64,000 nucleotides of DNA from Casuarina equisetifolia. Its lineage: Eukaryota > Streptophyta > Magnoliopsida > Fagales > Casuarinaceae. Of the stretch, positions 26,501 through 38,292 are shown piece after piece. Position 1 is the stretch's first letter, and each line of letters starts with the position of its first letter. The notes beneath the pieces are model-generated. The model saw nothing but the letters and a program-made list of their open reading frames with translations, ran no database searches and was not told where the DNA came from. Both the position numbers and the translations under genes were made by a program. Location: positions 14,183,931 through 14,247,930 of the forward strand of contig CM052357.1 of the NCBI GenBank assembly GCA_028551475.1, written 5' to 3'.

Positions 26501-29500
26501 GCCCCTTACTTGGTTGACTAGAATCTTGTGAAATAAAGCACATACTCCATATAGTACCACGTATACTGTTCTTCTGGATGCTTCTGGCAATACTTGCATC
26601 CCCTTCATTTTCAGGAGGGTAACTTATTCTCTAAATATGTTTGACAAGAAAACACATCAGTATGTCCATGTGTAATTTAAAAAGTCTTCAGTATAAATGA
26701 GAAAAGTAAGCAAAATGCCCCCTTCATCACCAAAATGTAGTCTAAATTCCATGTTGGGATGTCCTAAAATTATTGTCCACTTTTAGAAACTACATACATC
26801 AATTTTATGTTATTATCCTTTCCAAAGCACACCTTGTCATCACATGCAACACCCTGCTTAATTTTCAATTAAAAATTAGTGTATCAACCAAAAGGTAACT
26901 TAAGTAGGTGAAAGAAATACAACGTTAGTTCCAGGAAATGCCTTTTATGAGAACAATTATTTGGGATAAGAGATTAGATCCATATATTGCATACAGAACA
27001 AAAGATAACTTTCTAATATGTCAGCAGGTTAAAGAATTTGTTTAACCTCGTCAATGACATCATTGCCATTATACATTGAAACAGAAAAAAGAGCCAACCG
27101 ATCCTCATAAGCACTTGCAGCAATGAAACAGCCACTGTAGAAAGTAAATAAGAGAAGTTAGAGCTTAAGAAAAGCATTGATGCTTTTCCTTTTCTTCCAA
27201 AGCTTAGGGGATAACAAAAGAAAAGATATGCATGGATACTTAAACAGAACTATGAGCTGTATGTTGCAGACTATCAATATCTACAAGAACAGTTGATGAA
27301 TTAGCATTCAAATTATTTAAGCATAAGAACCACAAAATAATCCTACATAAGTTGAGATGCATCTTTTTCTTTCCTTTAAGATAAGCATAACGCAAGAAAT
27401 CACTAAACAGAAATACTACTTCTGCCTTTAAATAAATCTTCTATCTTCCAAAAAACATGCATTACCAACATGAGTTTGCCTAGCTTCATGGAGATTTTCC
27501 ATATAATGAAAACATCAATCCCGCAAACTAATGTGCCCATAGCAATAATAATTTTTATGACACTACCCCGCAGTCAGGACTCAAAGAATTTATCAAATTC
27601 AGCAGTAGGCCTCCAATCAAGTCCAGCAACAAGGGAAAAAGAAAAAGAAAGACTAAATTCAGAGTTAAAAGAGTCAGAACACTGGCTCAAACAAATCAGA
27701 CTGATGATCAGAAGAAAAAGAATCATCTCCAATTTGGCCAACCACAAATGCAAATTACCTGGAATCAATAGCCAACATTCTTCCAAGCTGATTCCTTGAG
27801 TTTCCAGGATTGGAAAGATGAACATGTGTTAGCGGGAAAAACCTGTTATCAACAACCAAGGGACAGTAAGCAAGCTTAAGGCATATTAACACTAAGAAAT
27901 CAAACAAAGTAGCAAAGTCCCTTATTTCTCTTGACCAGGAAAGAAGAAACTACGCAAGAATAGTTTGAACCTGTGCATTTCATTGCAAAAGGTGAGAAAT
28001 GAGAGCTTCCCTGAATCCGAGATAACAACCACAAGGTCTTTACCCAACATCTACACAAGAAAGAGGGGGAAAAAAAAATAGAGGGTATTCCAAAAGTGTT
28101 TCAATCACATAAACTTGTATTCATACAATATTTGTAATCATCTCTTCCAAAATAGGAAAAAGAAATTGCTCCACAGCAGTTGTCTTTAAATGTTGAAGAA
28201 TAAAGTAACAGACCTGAGGGTTTTGTACGTGGAACTTCTCATTCCAGGGTAGGATGGTAATATCTTTAATTGTGCCAAATACAGGTTGCTCACATACAGA
28301 TTGAACAATCCCATCTTCACCAATGATTACCAACTCTATAGATGTCTCCTGAAGAAATGCCATCAATGAATGAGAGGAGTTGATTAAGCTATGTGAAAAT
28401 AAGGCATCCATTACCAGCTCACTTATGACTAAAAAAGAAAATAAAATTTAAAGGCATTGCACAAATGATGATCAATAATGATTCAGACACAATGATTAGC
28501 AGATATTCCAAAAGTAGGCTGAATTTTTCTTTCCCTTTCCTCAGACTACACATTAGTATGGGAATCTATTTCAGGATTCGCCCAATGGAATTAACATAAA
28601 AATAAAACCATAAACACAGGTGTCAAAACTATCAATTAAATTGCCAAGATATCCATACTACCTTTTCATGCTGAGCCCTGATAAAAGCCACATGTACTGG
28701 AATCTGTTTATCATATGGTGAAGTGTATTTATCACATCTAAATTAGTGGAGATTCAGTTGATCAGACAAAATCTTTATGATTTCATTAGGATTGTCAAGA
28801 TATTACTTCTAATTAGATCTAGGTTTAATTGAACATTAAGATTGAATATTACATGTTTATTATCTCATAAACTCTTCATGGGTTCATTACAAACCCCCAA
28901 CTCCTATCAAGAAAATTCCTTTTCACAAAAATCTTACATAAGGAGGTTGATTAACTCCTATGAGTACTCTTTCATAGCTTCCCTAATTCTAGCTGAACTC
29001 ATCACCCACTCAGCTGAAAATCCAACACACTAATTAATTCAATCATCAATATTTCAGCAACCATTTCTTAGCTACAAACCTTTCATTATAGCCATCACCT
29101 AAGATCTAGGTTTCCACTTGTTTTTTCTTTCTTTCAATAGTCAATCACACTCTGTTGGGAAAGAGCTACAGAAATAGTATTCCCCTTTTGTTTTTGATTT
29201 CATCTTCATTTCATTGTAGGCAGCACCTTTCTAAAATCCCTGTTGTTATATTCAATTTTCAACATTTGCTTTAGTAGTAGCAAATTTTATCTATTGTAGA
29301 AGCAATCATAAAAAGTTTAGTCTGTTCTGGTTGTAGCACATTCCCTCAGTTCCAGAAAATCTAAATTATACTTATTTCCAGCAGTCTTGTTTTTCCCCTA
29401 AAGACTATTAACGTGGATCTTCTAATTGGCTATTGATATTACAGCTGCCACATTCTTTGTAATTGAATTGTTTAGCCCGTGGCAACAATAAATTTAACCG

Positions 29501-30246
29501 TTAATGTGACATGAAAAGGTGCATGCATAGCTTCTATACCTCAACTAGTGGAGATTTGATCTATGTAAGAAAACCTTCAGGATTTAGTTAGCATTGGTGA
29601 GCCAGAATTCTCTATGGCTTTATGTTTCAGTACTAAACTAAGTCTCCATTGTAAATAAATGGTAGATAGGTTCGAAATAATAGTATGCCATTTCAACAAA
29701 ATGCCCACTTTAAAAATCCCAAATCTGCAAAGCCGTATGCAAAGTAAGGCTACTTGTTACTAATCCCATTGATTGGAGTACGAGGTGGCACGGAACACAA
29801 TCGCACGCTCTTCAAACCAGATTAGAGCAAACTAAGAAGCAAAAATGCAAAGTAAGCCACGATCACACTCTTCTAAAATCGCAAAGTGCACCTAAGAACT
29901 AATTTTCTACGATATAGCAGTCAGAAATGCTTACACAGAAGTAATAAATCGAAATTCAAATCTAACCGACCAATAAGCAGTACCCAATCAAAACAATTCG
30001 TTATAAAACGTCAGTGAAAAACAATCACGTGATTTCAACAAAAATGAATAACGAAATCAAAAAGAAGAGGATGACCTTGCCAAAAACGATATCGAGGGAG
30101 GTCGGTGAGCGGATGTGACCGTAGAGGACCTGAAGGACGATGCTTCCTCTGAGGACGCACTTTGCAAGGTACTGAGTGTTGCTACTACAGGCGGAGGAAG
30201 ACGATCGAGACTTGACAGAGGAACACTCTTCCTCTGAGACAGCCAT
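17256..30246 (-). CDS. CPSF-A subunit / DDB1-superfamily protein (At3g11960-like)
   Basis: This is a large multi-beta-propeller protein of the CPSF160/DDB1/SF3b130 superfamily, which scaffolds nuclear RNA-processing or ubiquitin-ligase complexes. The role of this divergent plant paralogue is not established. Exons in coding order: 30076-30246, 28214-28348, 27971-28050, 27759-27842, 27047-27134, 26470-26630, 24345-26349, 22976-23286, 22372-22687, 22018-22173, 21670-21811, 20971-21047, 19280-19398, 18130-18238, 17256-17456. All junctions are GT-AG and phases agree, giving 1,384 residues. It starts MAVSEEECSSVKSRSSSS. The N-terminal MMS1_N-like region shows FGTIKDITILPWNEKF. The large exon 7 encodes about residues 240-908. 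The C terminus (TRIAVGDCRDGILFYSYHE, LVADCVLMDVDTAIVSDRKG, LDGDMLGQFLEL) matches the CPSF_A domain. No break was seen. Alternative reading as true CPSF160, DDB1 or SF3b130 is less likely because the sequence is divergent. Confidence 0.92.
17636..17720 (+). mobile_element. Possible tRNA-derived SINE head in the last CPSF-A intron
   Basis: CTAATGGCTGAATAGC (about 17,642-17,657) resembles a tRNA A box, and GTTCCAATCCC (17,690-17,700) resembles a B box, at a spacing usual for plant SINEs. The arm between them reads TCTATTGGCTTGTGATTTT. I cannot define the 3' end or target duplications. It could instead be a decayed tRNA gene. Confidence 0.4.
19218..19241. repeat. (AAAAAT)n short tandem repeat
   Basis: Several AAATAA/AAAAAT units lie in the CPSF-A intron just 3' of exon 13 (minus-strand sense). 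It is short and low in complexity. Confidence 0.7.
19766..20443. repeat. Diverged tandem segmental duplication (~330 bp x 2) in a CPSF-A intron
   Basis: Copy A (about 19,766-20,095) and copy B (about 20,096-20,443) share the order of GGAACACTTAT/GGAAACACTTAT, GAATGCTTTGATCCAT, TATCTTGAAGGTACTCTCT, AAACTTTTACACT and the ending TTGCACAA. The offset is about 321 bases at GCTTTGATCC. The copies have diverged by substitutions and small indels, so the event is old. Copy B has its own micro-duplication of ACAGCTTCTGCAAACA. Confidence 0.8.
23522..23716. repeat. Tandem duplication (~95-105 bp) carrying (CTT)n, poly(T) and (GT)n tracts
   Basis: Both copies run (CTT)n - ATTTTTTTT - GGTGTGTGTG - TAAATTTTACCATTATATAC - CAGACATTAAGATTCTTGAA. 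The first GT tract is longer than the second. It lies in CPSF-A intron 23,287-24,344. Replication slippage at the CTT tract is the likely origin. Confidence 0.85.
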
Positions 30247-31439
30247 TGAAAATTATCCTGAACTTCGCGAGGGGCTAGGGTTTTCCGTTTGTTTCTCGGA
30301 ACAATTTTTGGGGATGTCGAAGGCTTCCTCTAATAGGAATGCGTCCTGCGTCCATGCGGTGCCATTTGAACAGAAGGGGTATCCAGAAAGGGAGAGAAGG
30401 AGAGGGTAAAAAACAAAAAAGGAGACTCTGAAGAGAACAATGATCGTACTCGAGATTCTGACGGATGAAGTAATTTTTGCTTCCCGCTATTTTGTCCTTT
30501 GTCCAAGTGTTCAAAGTGACGTGGTCATGTTCGTTGCCGGTTAACGCTTGAGAAGGTTGGATTTGAATGTCATTTCACTTTCTAGGATCTACTAGCAGAG
30601 TTTCTAGTGATCCTTGCGTCAATGCAAAGAACTTCTTGATGGTGACCTATGTGTGGAAAAAAGCTTGAAGAACTGCGTTAGGTAGATACTAGGAAACATG
30701 TTTATGTGTGTCAAAAACAATTTGGAACATCTTGCAACTCGTAGCATCTCAAGTATATAGATAGTTATAGTTGTGAGTTGTGCAAAACGTGGAGCTTTTC
30801 TAGTAAAGTAAGAGTAGTAAACTGTCAAGGCTGTGGGTTTTGTGTTTGTAAATTGTTGGTGTTATAAGTTCTTGTATGATGAAGAATATGAGTTGTAAAA
30901 AGTTGAATGGTTATCTCTAAAGAAGTTAGTGAATAGTCTTCCTAATGAGTCTATTATGCAAAAACAAATGTTAGTGGAAAGGTAACTATTATTAAGTCTG
31001 CTTGTTGTATGCTTTTTTTGTCTTGTAGAGTTTCTATATCAATTGCAATTCAATTGTTAGTTGGATTTATAAGAGAAAAAGAAAACTTTACTAAAAAAAG
31101 TCTAACCAAATTCACACCTTTCTTTTCTTAGGTAGTCATTTAGGTTAACAAGTTAAGAGGATGAAGTTATAGTTATTAATACATAGAATGAACCTAATCC
31201 AATTCTAATTGTTCCTCGTCATTTTATATATTATTTGATTTTCGATGGTTTGAATAATTCATGGTTGAATGCAACCACTTGTAAGAAGGCAACAACAAGA
31301 GTCAAGTGAAGATATGAAAGGTTGGTGGTGCTTGAAGGCTTTGAAATTATGTATTCACACTTGCTAAATGAATGAGTGTTTTGTACAATTTAAAGAATAA
31401 AATAATTGAGCCTTGTTTAGCCCGTCTCATTTACAAGAC
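30247..31439. other. Upstream flank of the CPSF-A gene and gene-free DNA
   Basis: This should contain the CPSF-A promoter and 5' untranslated region (minus-strand sense). No TATA box can be assigned with confidence. Beyond about 30,500 I see no gene. Confidence 0.5.
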
Positions 31440-32760
31440 AAAGACGAGAAGCAAATAATAAATTATAAATAAGGCCTAACATTAACATTTCTAACATTCT
31501 TCCTTAGGTTGGATTTTTGTAAATCAAATACTCCAAACTTGGATAATAAATTTGATGTTGGTGATTGCATAATGCTTTAGTGAAGAGATTTGTTGTTTGC
31601 TCCCTAGTGCATATGTAATGAATCTAAATGATGCCTTTACTATTTCTCTTATATGAAGTGACAATTTACCATAATGCATTTTGTCCACTAATGAAAGATT
31701 AGAATTGTACCTATATGTCAAGCTATTTCATTATCATAATGCAAGAGAAACTAGACAATGAATAATCACATCAAGATCTCTAAAAAGCCTAAGGAGTTAG
31801 ATAATCTCACTAACAATATAAGCAATAGCTTTGTACTCTAATTCAATCAATGATTTGGATATGGTCAACTACTTCTTGGTTGCTTAAGAGATAAGTAATT
31901 TACCTAGTTGAACATAATGCCCCCTAACTCAATGTCATGACATGAAGTAAATTGCATAATCTAAGTCGTAATAAATTGACAACTCCAAGCTAGATGTAGA
32001 AAAGAAAAATATATTGAGTCCAGGAAATTTTTCATGTACCTCTAGACACTCATGAATATACTAACTAAAATGTTAGACAACATAGGTAATATTTGATATC
32101 ATTATAGTTAGGTAAAAAAATCTCTTTATCATCCTCTAAAAGTAAGAAGGATTATCAAGAATTCGATCATGATGTTTCTTGGGATCTTAACATCATATTT
32201 CAACGTAGTTAACTTCAAATTTATATTTCATAGGAATGATAGCAAGCTTTGATCTTGCAAGCTTTACTTTCAAAATTAACTTTATACATATTTGCACTAA
32301 CTAAGATATATCCCTACTCATTAACAAGTTATCTCTACACCTACAAAATATTTATACTTTCCAAGGTCTTTTAGCTAAAAATGAGAATGCAAGTATCTCT
32401 TTGATTTGAAATGGTATAAATGCTATTCAAGTCTTGAGAATATTATCAACATAAATAATGAGGACAATAAACATATCATCACTATCTCTAGTGAATAGAG
32501 CATAGCCATGGAGTGAATGATGAAATCTAATTGTAAAAAGAATCTTTGAACTTAGTATACTACTATCTAAAGCTTGTTTCAATCCATAGGTAGACTTCTA
32601 TAAGTGACATACTAATTGCTCCCCTATTTAAAAAAATTGGAAGGTAATTGCATATAAACTTCTTCAATCAAATTTCAACATAAGAAAGCATTATACACAT
32701 ATAGTTGGTGGAAACACCAATGTTGAATAGCTATAAAATCATCAAGCTTAACTATACTTT
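31440..32760 (-). mobile_element. Decayed Ty1/copia retrotransposon remnant (RNase H and RT end)
   Basis: On the minus strand, NCHFI*EK* and, a frame away, REQTTNLFTKAL (31,560-31,690) match the C-terminal copia RNase H motifs of the CHFIREKI and ADIFTKAL type. Further in, EYKAIAYIVSEI (about 31,790-31,860) corresponds to the EAEYRA stretch. Stops and frameshifts are frequent. CCTAAGGAAGAATG near 31,490-31,510 could be the polypurine tract, with an LTR to its left. No full LTR pair was found. Confidence 0.65.
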
Positions 32761-33697
32761 AATAAGGGCTCTAAGGGCTCGAGTTGGAAGTTCGAGTTGG
32801 AGGCTAAGTCAAAAACTAGACTCGGGAAGGGGAAAGGACCTTTCCCCTTCAATGAGAGATAAGAATCGAGGCTCCCTATATTGATGGGGTAGCTCTAGTG
32901 GGTGAAAGGAAAGGTTGAATGCTTTAACTCTATAAAGGGCTTTTTATGCATATTGGGTGAGAATTTTTATGGGAGCTTGTTTGTTTAGAATGGAAAACAT
33001 TTGTTAAAAAAAGAAGTTCAATAGGACTCTAGGGAAAGTGGGCATGTGAAGGAACCATGGGTCTATCTTGTATTGAACTATTGTATAGATGTTCTAATAA
33101 TACTATGTTTCCCATGTATGTTTCTTGCTTGCTATTACTTTCTTTGTCATGTTCATTGGACTTGCTATAATTTTTCTGACATTTACCATGGTAGCCCACC
33201 AAGGCATTCTCCTTCAAAATGGGAAGAACATCCTTTGGACCAAAGGCGACTAGTCCATTACATAAAAGTAAAAGGCACACACCAAGTAAGTTTAATGAGA
33301 GAAAGTAGCAGTAAGGGTGATGGAGATGTCTAAGTAAATATTTAGGGCAAAAAGTTGGATAAGTATATACAACTAGACGATGGAGTTAATGGTCTAGCAA
33401 GTAAGAATAGTGATGAATAGGGAAACTAAACATAACAAAAAACACAAAACATCAATTATTCCTTATTTAAAATATTGATAATTGCTCATGCACAATTATA
33501 GTAGTTCATACTCATTTTAAATACATACATATACTAGAAACACATATTTAGTAATGGTTAGAAACTGCCTTGATTTGTAATCATTTGTCAAACTAGTCTT
33601 TGCCTCTATTCCTCTTGATCTAAGTGGCTAAGCTAAAGTGTTAAGAGTCTTGTCCAAGTTGGGTTGCTTACCTATGAGGTGTCATAGGGGTGGACAA
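32761..33697. other. No recognisable gene
   Basis: AT-rich sequence lies between the copia remnant and the outer LTR element. A minus-strand open frame at 33,029-33,280 (83 codons) has no similarity that I recognise and contains no clear motif. Confidence 0.4.
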
Positions 33698-33754
33698 TGT
33701 CGTGGCTAGAATCTAGAACCTATTATCTTCATTCAAGCAATCTTTAACAAGCTA

Positions 33755-33806
<52 letters not shown>

Positions 33807-34057
33807 TACATTAGAGTGGACATAGCACACCCGCATCATAATGGAAACAACAAATCTATATCAAGAGACACAACACCTATGGATTTCTTTAGTGACTAAG
33901 ATCTACCAAGCTCAATCTAAACGATTACTTCCCATTTAAGAAGAAAATCACATAACCACCATGCCCTCTATTCTAAAATTCTCCTAAATGGCCTTGGGCT
34001 AGATAGAACCTAAGCCTACTCCACCAAATACCTAAATCCCAAAATAAGCTTGTGACA
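33698..34057 (-). repeat. 3' LTR of the outer element
   Basis: 360 bp, running from TGTCGTGG to CTTGTGACA on the + strand. It shares long stretches with 47,096-47,422, for example ACAATCTACATTAGAGTGGA and AATGGCCTTG(G/A)GCTAGAT. It carries an expanded AC microsatellite missing from the partner LTR. Confidence 0.85.
33758..33803. repeat. (AC)n microsatellite, 46 bp, inside an LTR
   Basis: An uninterrupted CA/AC run. The same site in the partner LTR (about 47,147-47,167) is short and interrupted (CACATACACATACACAC). The expansion therefore came after insertion and explains most of the LTR length difference. Confidence 0.95.
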
Positions 34058-34299
34058 ACTCCCTTTCCCTTACAAAAGAACCTTGGCGTCAAGGTTCTAA
34101 TACAAAATTAATTCTAGTATATAAACACTTCACCCAAAAGAACCTAAAACAACTTAAGCCTAAATTGTATTGAAATCCAAAATAGAATGAGGTCCAAACA
34201 ATCCTAAGGCCCAACAAAATAAGGTTTTCCCAATTTGTCAACAAACCACCTCGCCAATGACATTTTGGCAAATTTTCTCGATGGAAGAAGAAGCAATCG

Positions 34300-35972
34300 T
34301 GTTGGAAAATAAGGGTTTTGTTATGACAAAATCTATTGTGGATTATTTATTAAATTTTTTTTTCATGTGTAAAAGAAAATCATAGGAAGTAAAAGGTGTA
34401 CAAATTATAATATCAATCAATGATATTATAAAGTAGCTAGGTTCCTACATTTCTTAATATGATATCATCATATAATGTCTTTGAGAAATGCCTTATTTAA
34501 ATGACATTATATATATATATAATTTATCATATTTGAGAAATATGATACTTGCTCTCGTTTAGATGAAGGTACTTTATGATGAACTCTAGCTAAGTTACTA
34601 AGAGTTTCTTATAGCAAATCATGACTCACTTTACTTGTTCATAACTTGCTTATTCGTGGTCATCTATTAAAAGCTATCGATGCTTTACTCTTTTATACAA
34701 GAAGCTTGGCCTTTGTTCTGCACATATATGAAGTTTGGCTCTTGTTTTGATATTATGAAGTCTAGCCCGAATTAAGAAGCATGACTCGAGTTTATATTTG
34801 TCAGAGCCCTTACTTGGTTAAACGCTACAGTTCAATCCACAAGACATACTTAAGTGTCTTGATCACCTTAGAAGCCCTAGCTTCTATTTGAAACACTGAC
34901 TCATCTTTCTATCTTTCTTACCATAGTTGCATCCCTATTTCTCCAATGGGAAGATTTGCAGAAGTTTTTAATCAAATGTCAGAATCTAAAGCTTGGTTTG
35001 ATGAAAAAGCTAATGTGGAGCTTAAAAAGGTACAAGCTACACCTTCTCAACATGAAGAAGCCTATGAATTGATGGGTATGACAGAAATCATGATTTGGCT
35101 CTTTACTTTCATATCATATATATGAAAAAGTCATTCTACGATTGAAAAGACGATTTTGTGAAATCTTTGAGTTATTATTCAAGAGAAGTCATGTTTGAGC
35201 TCATCCTCTATTCATTGTGAAGAAGCTTTAGTGATATCTTTGATACTCAGCTTAATATCACTTCTATGTGATTATTCTTTGTGATACATTTCTATTTATA
35301 TGCTAATCAAACATATATTATTATTTGCACATAAATTGATTTGTAAATATGAAATCTTAACTTGAAAATATTTGAGGGTTTTGTGATTAAAGCTTATCAT
35401 TACATTCAATATCTTGTATAAGCTCTTGTATTAACATTATCCCTCATTATCTTTACATCTTTAAGGGATTTGCTATTAAACTAAGGTTGATTAACCTTAT
35501 ATTATATTTGAACTTGGAAATTCCTTTGAGAAGGAATTGGTTGGATTAGGAAGAACATTTCTCCTAATCCGGTTTGAGTAAAGGAGACTTCAATCAATTG
35601 AATTGAAGGATAAAAGGGTGGACGTAGGACTCGAGGATTGAATGCCGAACCACTATGGTAAATTTGGTGTTTTCTTTTTCTTCCCCCTATTGACTTGGAT
35701 ATTACTTGTTGTTTGTTGCTAATTACCTTACCATTTACTTGATATTAGCATGTTGTTTTATCTGTTGAATAGTTTGTCAACTATTTGATAATAACTTGCT
35801 ATCTTATTGCAAATTAATATGTTACTTACTTAAAATTTGCTTGTTGTATACTTGCTTCATTTGTATGATTTACATGAACACTTAGAACATTTTTAGAGAA
35901 CAAAAAAAGTGATTGTCAAGTCTTAGCTTAAGCAATTCAACCCCACTTCTTGTTAAGCTATAAAACCCAACA
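34300..35972 (+). mobile_element. Solo LTR, 1.67 kb, possibly of a SIRE/Maximus-type copia element
   Basis: It begins TGTTGGAAAATAAGGG and ends TAAAACCCAACA, giving TGTTGG/CCAACA terminal inverted repeats. It is flanked by AATCG (34,295-34,299) and AATCA (35,973-35,977), a 5-bp target duplication with one change. No internal coding region or primer site is present. The large size and the end containing CAACCCCACTTCTTG recall SIRE-like copia LTRs, but the family assignment is inference. It interrupts the outer element. Confidence 0.7.
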
Positions 35973-36342
35973 AATCATTGGTTGGTCCATTAGACAGATA
36001 AGAGGACAACCATTCATAATGGCATGTGCATGTGGGGGCATTTAGCTCCCTTCGGTTTTTTTTTTCCTGGCCTGTAAACTTTCATATGCTTACCATTATG
36101 ATGTTGTTTCTAACGCCAAATCCAACATTTTCAATGTTGAATCTTGCTTTTCTAATTAGATCCAATCATCACTTCACCTATCCTCCTTAATGCAGTGTCC
36201 TCATCATAGCTTAAGATCTTGGCCTTCTTTGGTGTGATAACTCTTCCAATGGCTAGCCATTGGGACTTTCTGTCTTTTGTTCCCATTAAACTAGGTGACC
36301 CCATACTCTAATGGTCAACCACAATGTGATATCTCTTGAGCT

Positions 36343-36713
36343 TGTTAGGAAAAAACAACATGGATACAAGACAATAGCCCAATCTTGGAGAAATTTAGAC
36401 AAAGTCTCCTCTATATTTTGGATAAATTCCTAAATACAACAATTCCACAACTGCAAATCCAACAATACAAATCTACTCCTACATTACCATTACAACTATA
36501 AGCAAGGAAACACTGAACTAAGAAGATGATAAACTAGAAAAGTAGTAAGCTAATTAAAAGATAATAGGACACTCCATGATGGCTCATTTTTTCCTCTTTC
36601 TTTGTCCTTTTATTCTCCTAGAGACTCGTTTGTTTCTACCCGAAATACCCTTCCATAAGTTTTCCTTTTTGCCCTTCATTTGCCACGTGCTCATATTAAG
36701 TTTAGTGCTAACA
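36343..36713 (-). repeat. 3' LTR of the chromovirus-type element
   Basis: 371 bp with TGTTAG/CTAACA ends. It aligns along its length with 46,095-46,466, for example ATAGCC(C/T)AATC, TACATTACCATTACA and TTGCCACGTGCTCA. The adjacent purine-rich minus-strand tract marks this as the 3' LTR. Confidence 0.9.
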
Positions 36714-36779
36714 ATCCACTCCCCTTCAATTATCCTTTGTCCTTAAGGGTTAATTTCAAAGGATGGAAATTTTCGCTTA

Positions 36780-37246
36780 ATGTATTCGATGTTTTCCTAT
36801 GTGGGCTCATGTTCGGGATGTCCCATCCACTATATTAACAAATCAACCATCAAGCCATCACCCTAACGTACCAAGTGGCGATCCAATACCTTTTCTGGTT
36901 CTACCAAAAGTTTTCCTTCACCATCTAAAAGTGGGACTCCTAGGTAAATCTTACAGTGTTGTCCAATGGCCCTCTTGACCTGTGACACATGAAAAACCAA
37001 GTGAATATTAACCTTCGATGATAGTACTAACCAAAAGGCCACTTGCCCCACTCACTTTGTTTTCATGTACAACCCATAGTATCGTGGGGCTAGCATGTGG
37101 TCCCTCCTCTCTGACAAGGAATACTGATGGTAGGGCTGCACCTCGAGGTATACTGACTCTCTTACCTTAAACTCCCTCTTTGAGTGGTGGTGGTTTACAT
37201 GGAAAGACATCCTTGATTGACTTTTAAGTAAATGAGACCGGATCAA
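36780..37246 (-). pseudogene. Integrase C terminus and degenerate chromodomain (gypsy pol)
   Basis: The minus strand reads KVNIHLVFHVSQVKRAIG, the usual HPVFHVSQLK box of Ty3/gypsy integrases. Then come LVEPEKVLDRHLVR and a decayed tail containing EHEPT*ENIEYIKRKFPSF. That tail corresponds to the W-E-x-ATWE-x-x-x-x-L-x-x-FP chromodomain pattern. Stops interrupt it. Confidence 0.75.
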
Positions 37247-37267
37247 CTCGAGTTTGTTAGCGCGCTT

Positions 37268-38117
37268 TCATAGAATCTTATCCACATCTTGGTCCTTTGT
37301 GCATTCAAAATTATGGTAAGGGGGCTGATAAGGTTTATACCTATACAATGCCTCAAAAAGGATTATCTCCAAGGTAGTGTGGTAATTAATGTTATACCAC
37401 CATTCTGCTAGTGGTAACCAAAAGTGCCATCTCCTAGGCCTTTCTCCACTTAAACAATGCAAATATTGCTTTAAGCATTGATTAACATGCTCAGTTTGGC
37501 CATTCGTTTGAGGGTGGTAGGAGGTACTATGCATAAACTTTACTTAGGATCTTGAACATCTCTTTCCAAAACTTTCTAATAAAGATGGGGTCTTGATCTC
37601 TCACTATTGTAATGGGAAGCCTATGTAACTTAGCTACATTGTTAATGAAATCCCTTATCACTTATGTGACATTGAACATGTGACTCATCCCAATAAAATG
37701 ACCATATTTCGTGAACCGATCCACCATTACCAAGATAGTGTTCTTCCCTTCACTAGGGGGTAGTCTTTCCATAAAATCCATGGATATGTCTTGCGAAGCC
37801 TAACTAGGAACTAGTAAGGGTTGCAATAGCCTTAGAGTTGACACACACTCTAACTTGGACCTCTAACACATTTCACATTTAGCCACCCATGCCTTTACAC
37901 TTTGTCACATGTTTAGGCAATAGAAGTGTTGTTGTACTCTTTTCAAGGTTCCTCGGATTCCTGAATGACCTCTTATACTCGAGTCATGAAGTTGCACAAT
38001 TTGCTCATGCAAGGGGCCTTGATTGCCCACCATAACCCTATCTTTGAACTGAAGTACTCCCTTATCCAATCTATACTTCGGTTGAGCCGATGCATCTATC
38101 ATGAGCTCTACTATCAC
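37268..38117 (-). pseudogene. Integrase core and zinc-binding region (gypsy pol)
   Basis: STSYHPQTNGQTEHVNQCL (37,470-37,534 region) is the conserved integrase catalytic-core segment containing the catalytic Glu. The motif LPLAEWWYNINYHTT follows. Further upstream in coding sense (37,905-38,117) is the H-H zinc-region segment IRGHSGIRGTLKRVQQHFY. The region between is frameshifted. Confidence 0.8.
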
Positions 38118-38292
38118 CTTTTAATGTAAGAGTCCCCATCATAACTCTGTATCACTTTCTAAACCCAGTGTGGCTATATAGTTGACATAACTTATAGCTC
38201 GAACCCTTCAGAATTTGTCAAAAGTTTGGAAAGGGCATCCACAACCCGATTCTCCATGCCATGCTTGTGTTGGATCTTATAGTTAAACCTAA

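Noticed and set aside
33029..33280. 83-codon minus-strand frame as a possible gene
   Set aside because: No similarity recognised, no intron pattern, and located among decayed repeats.
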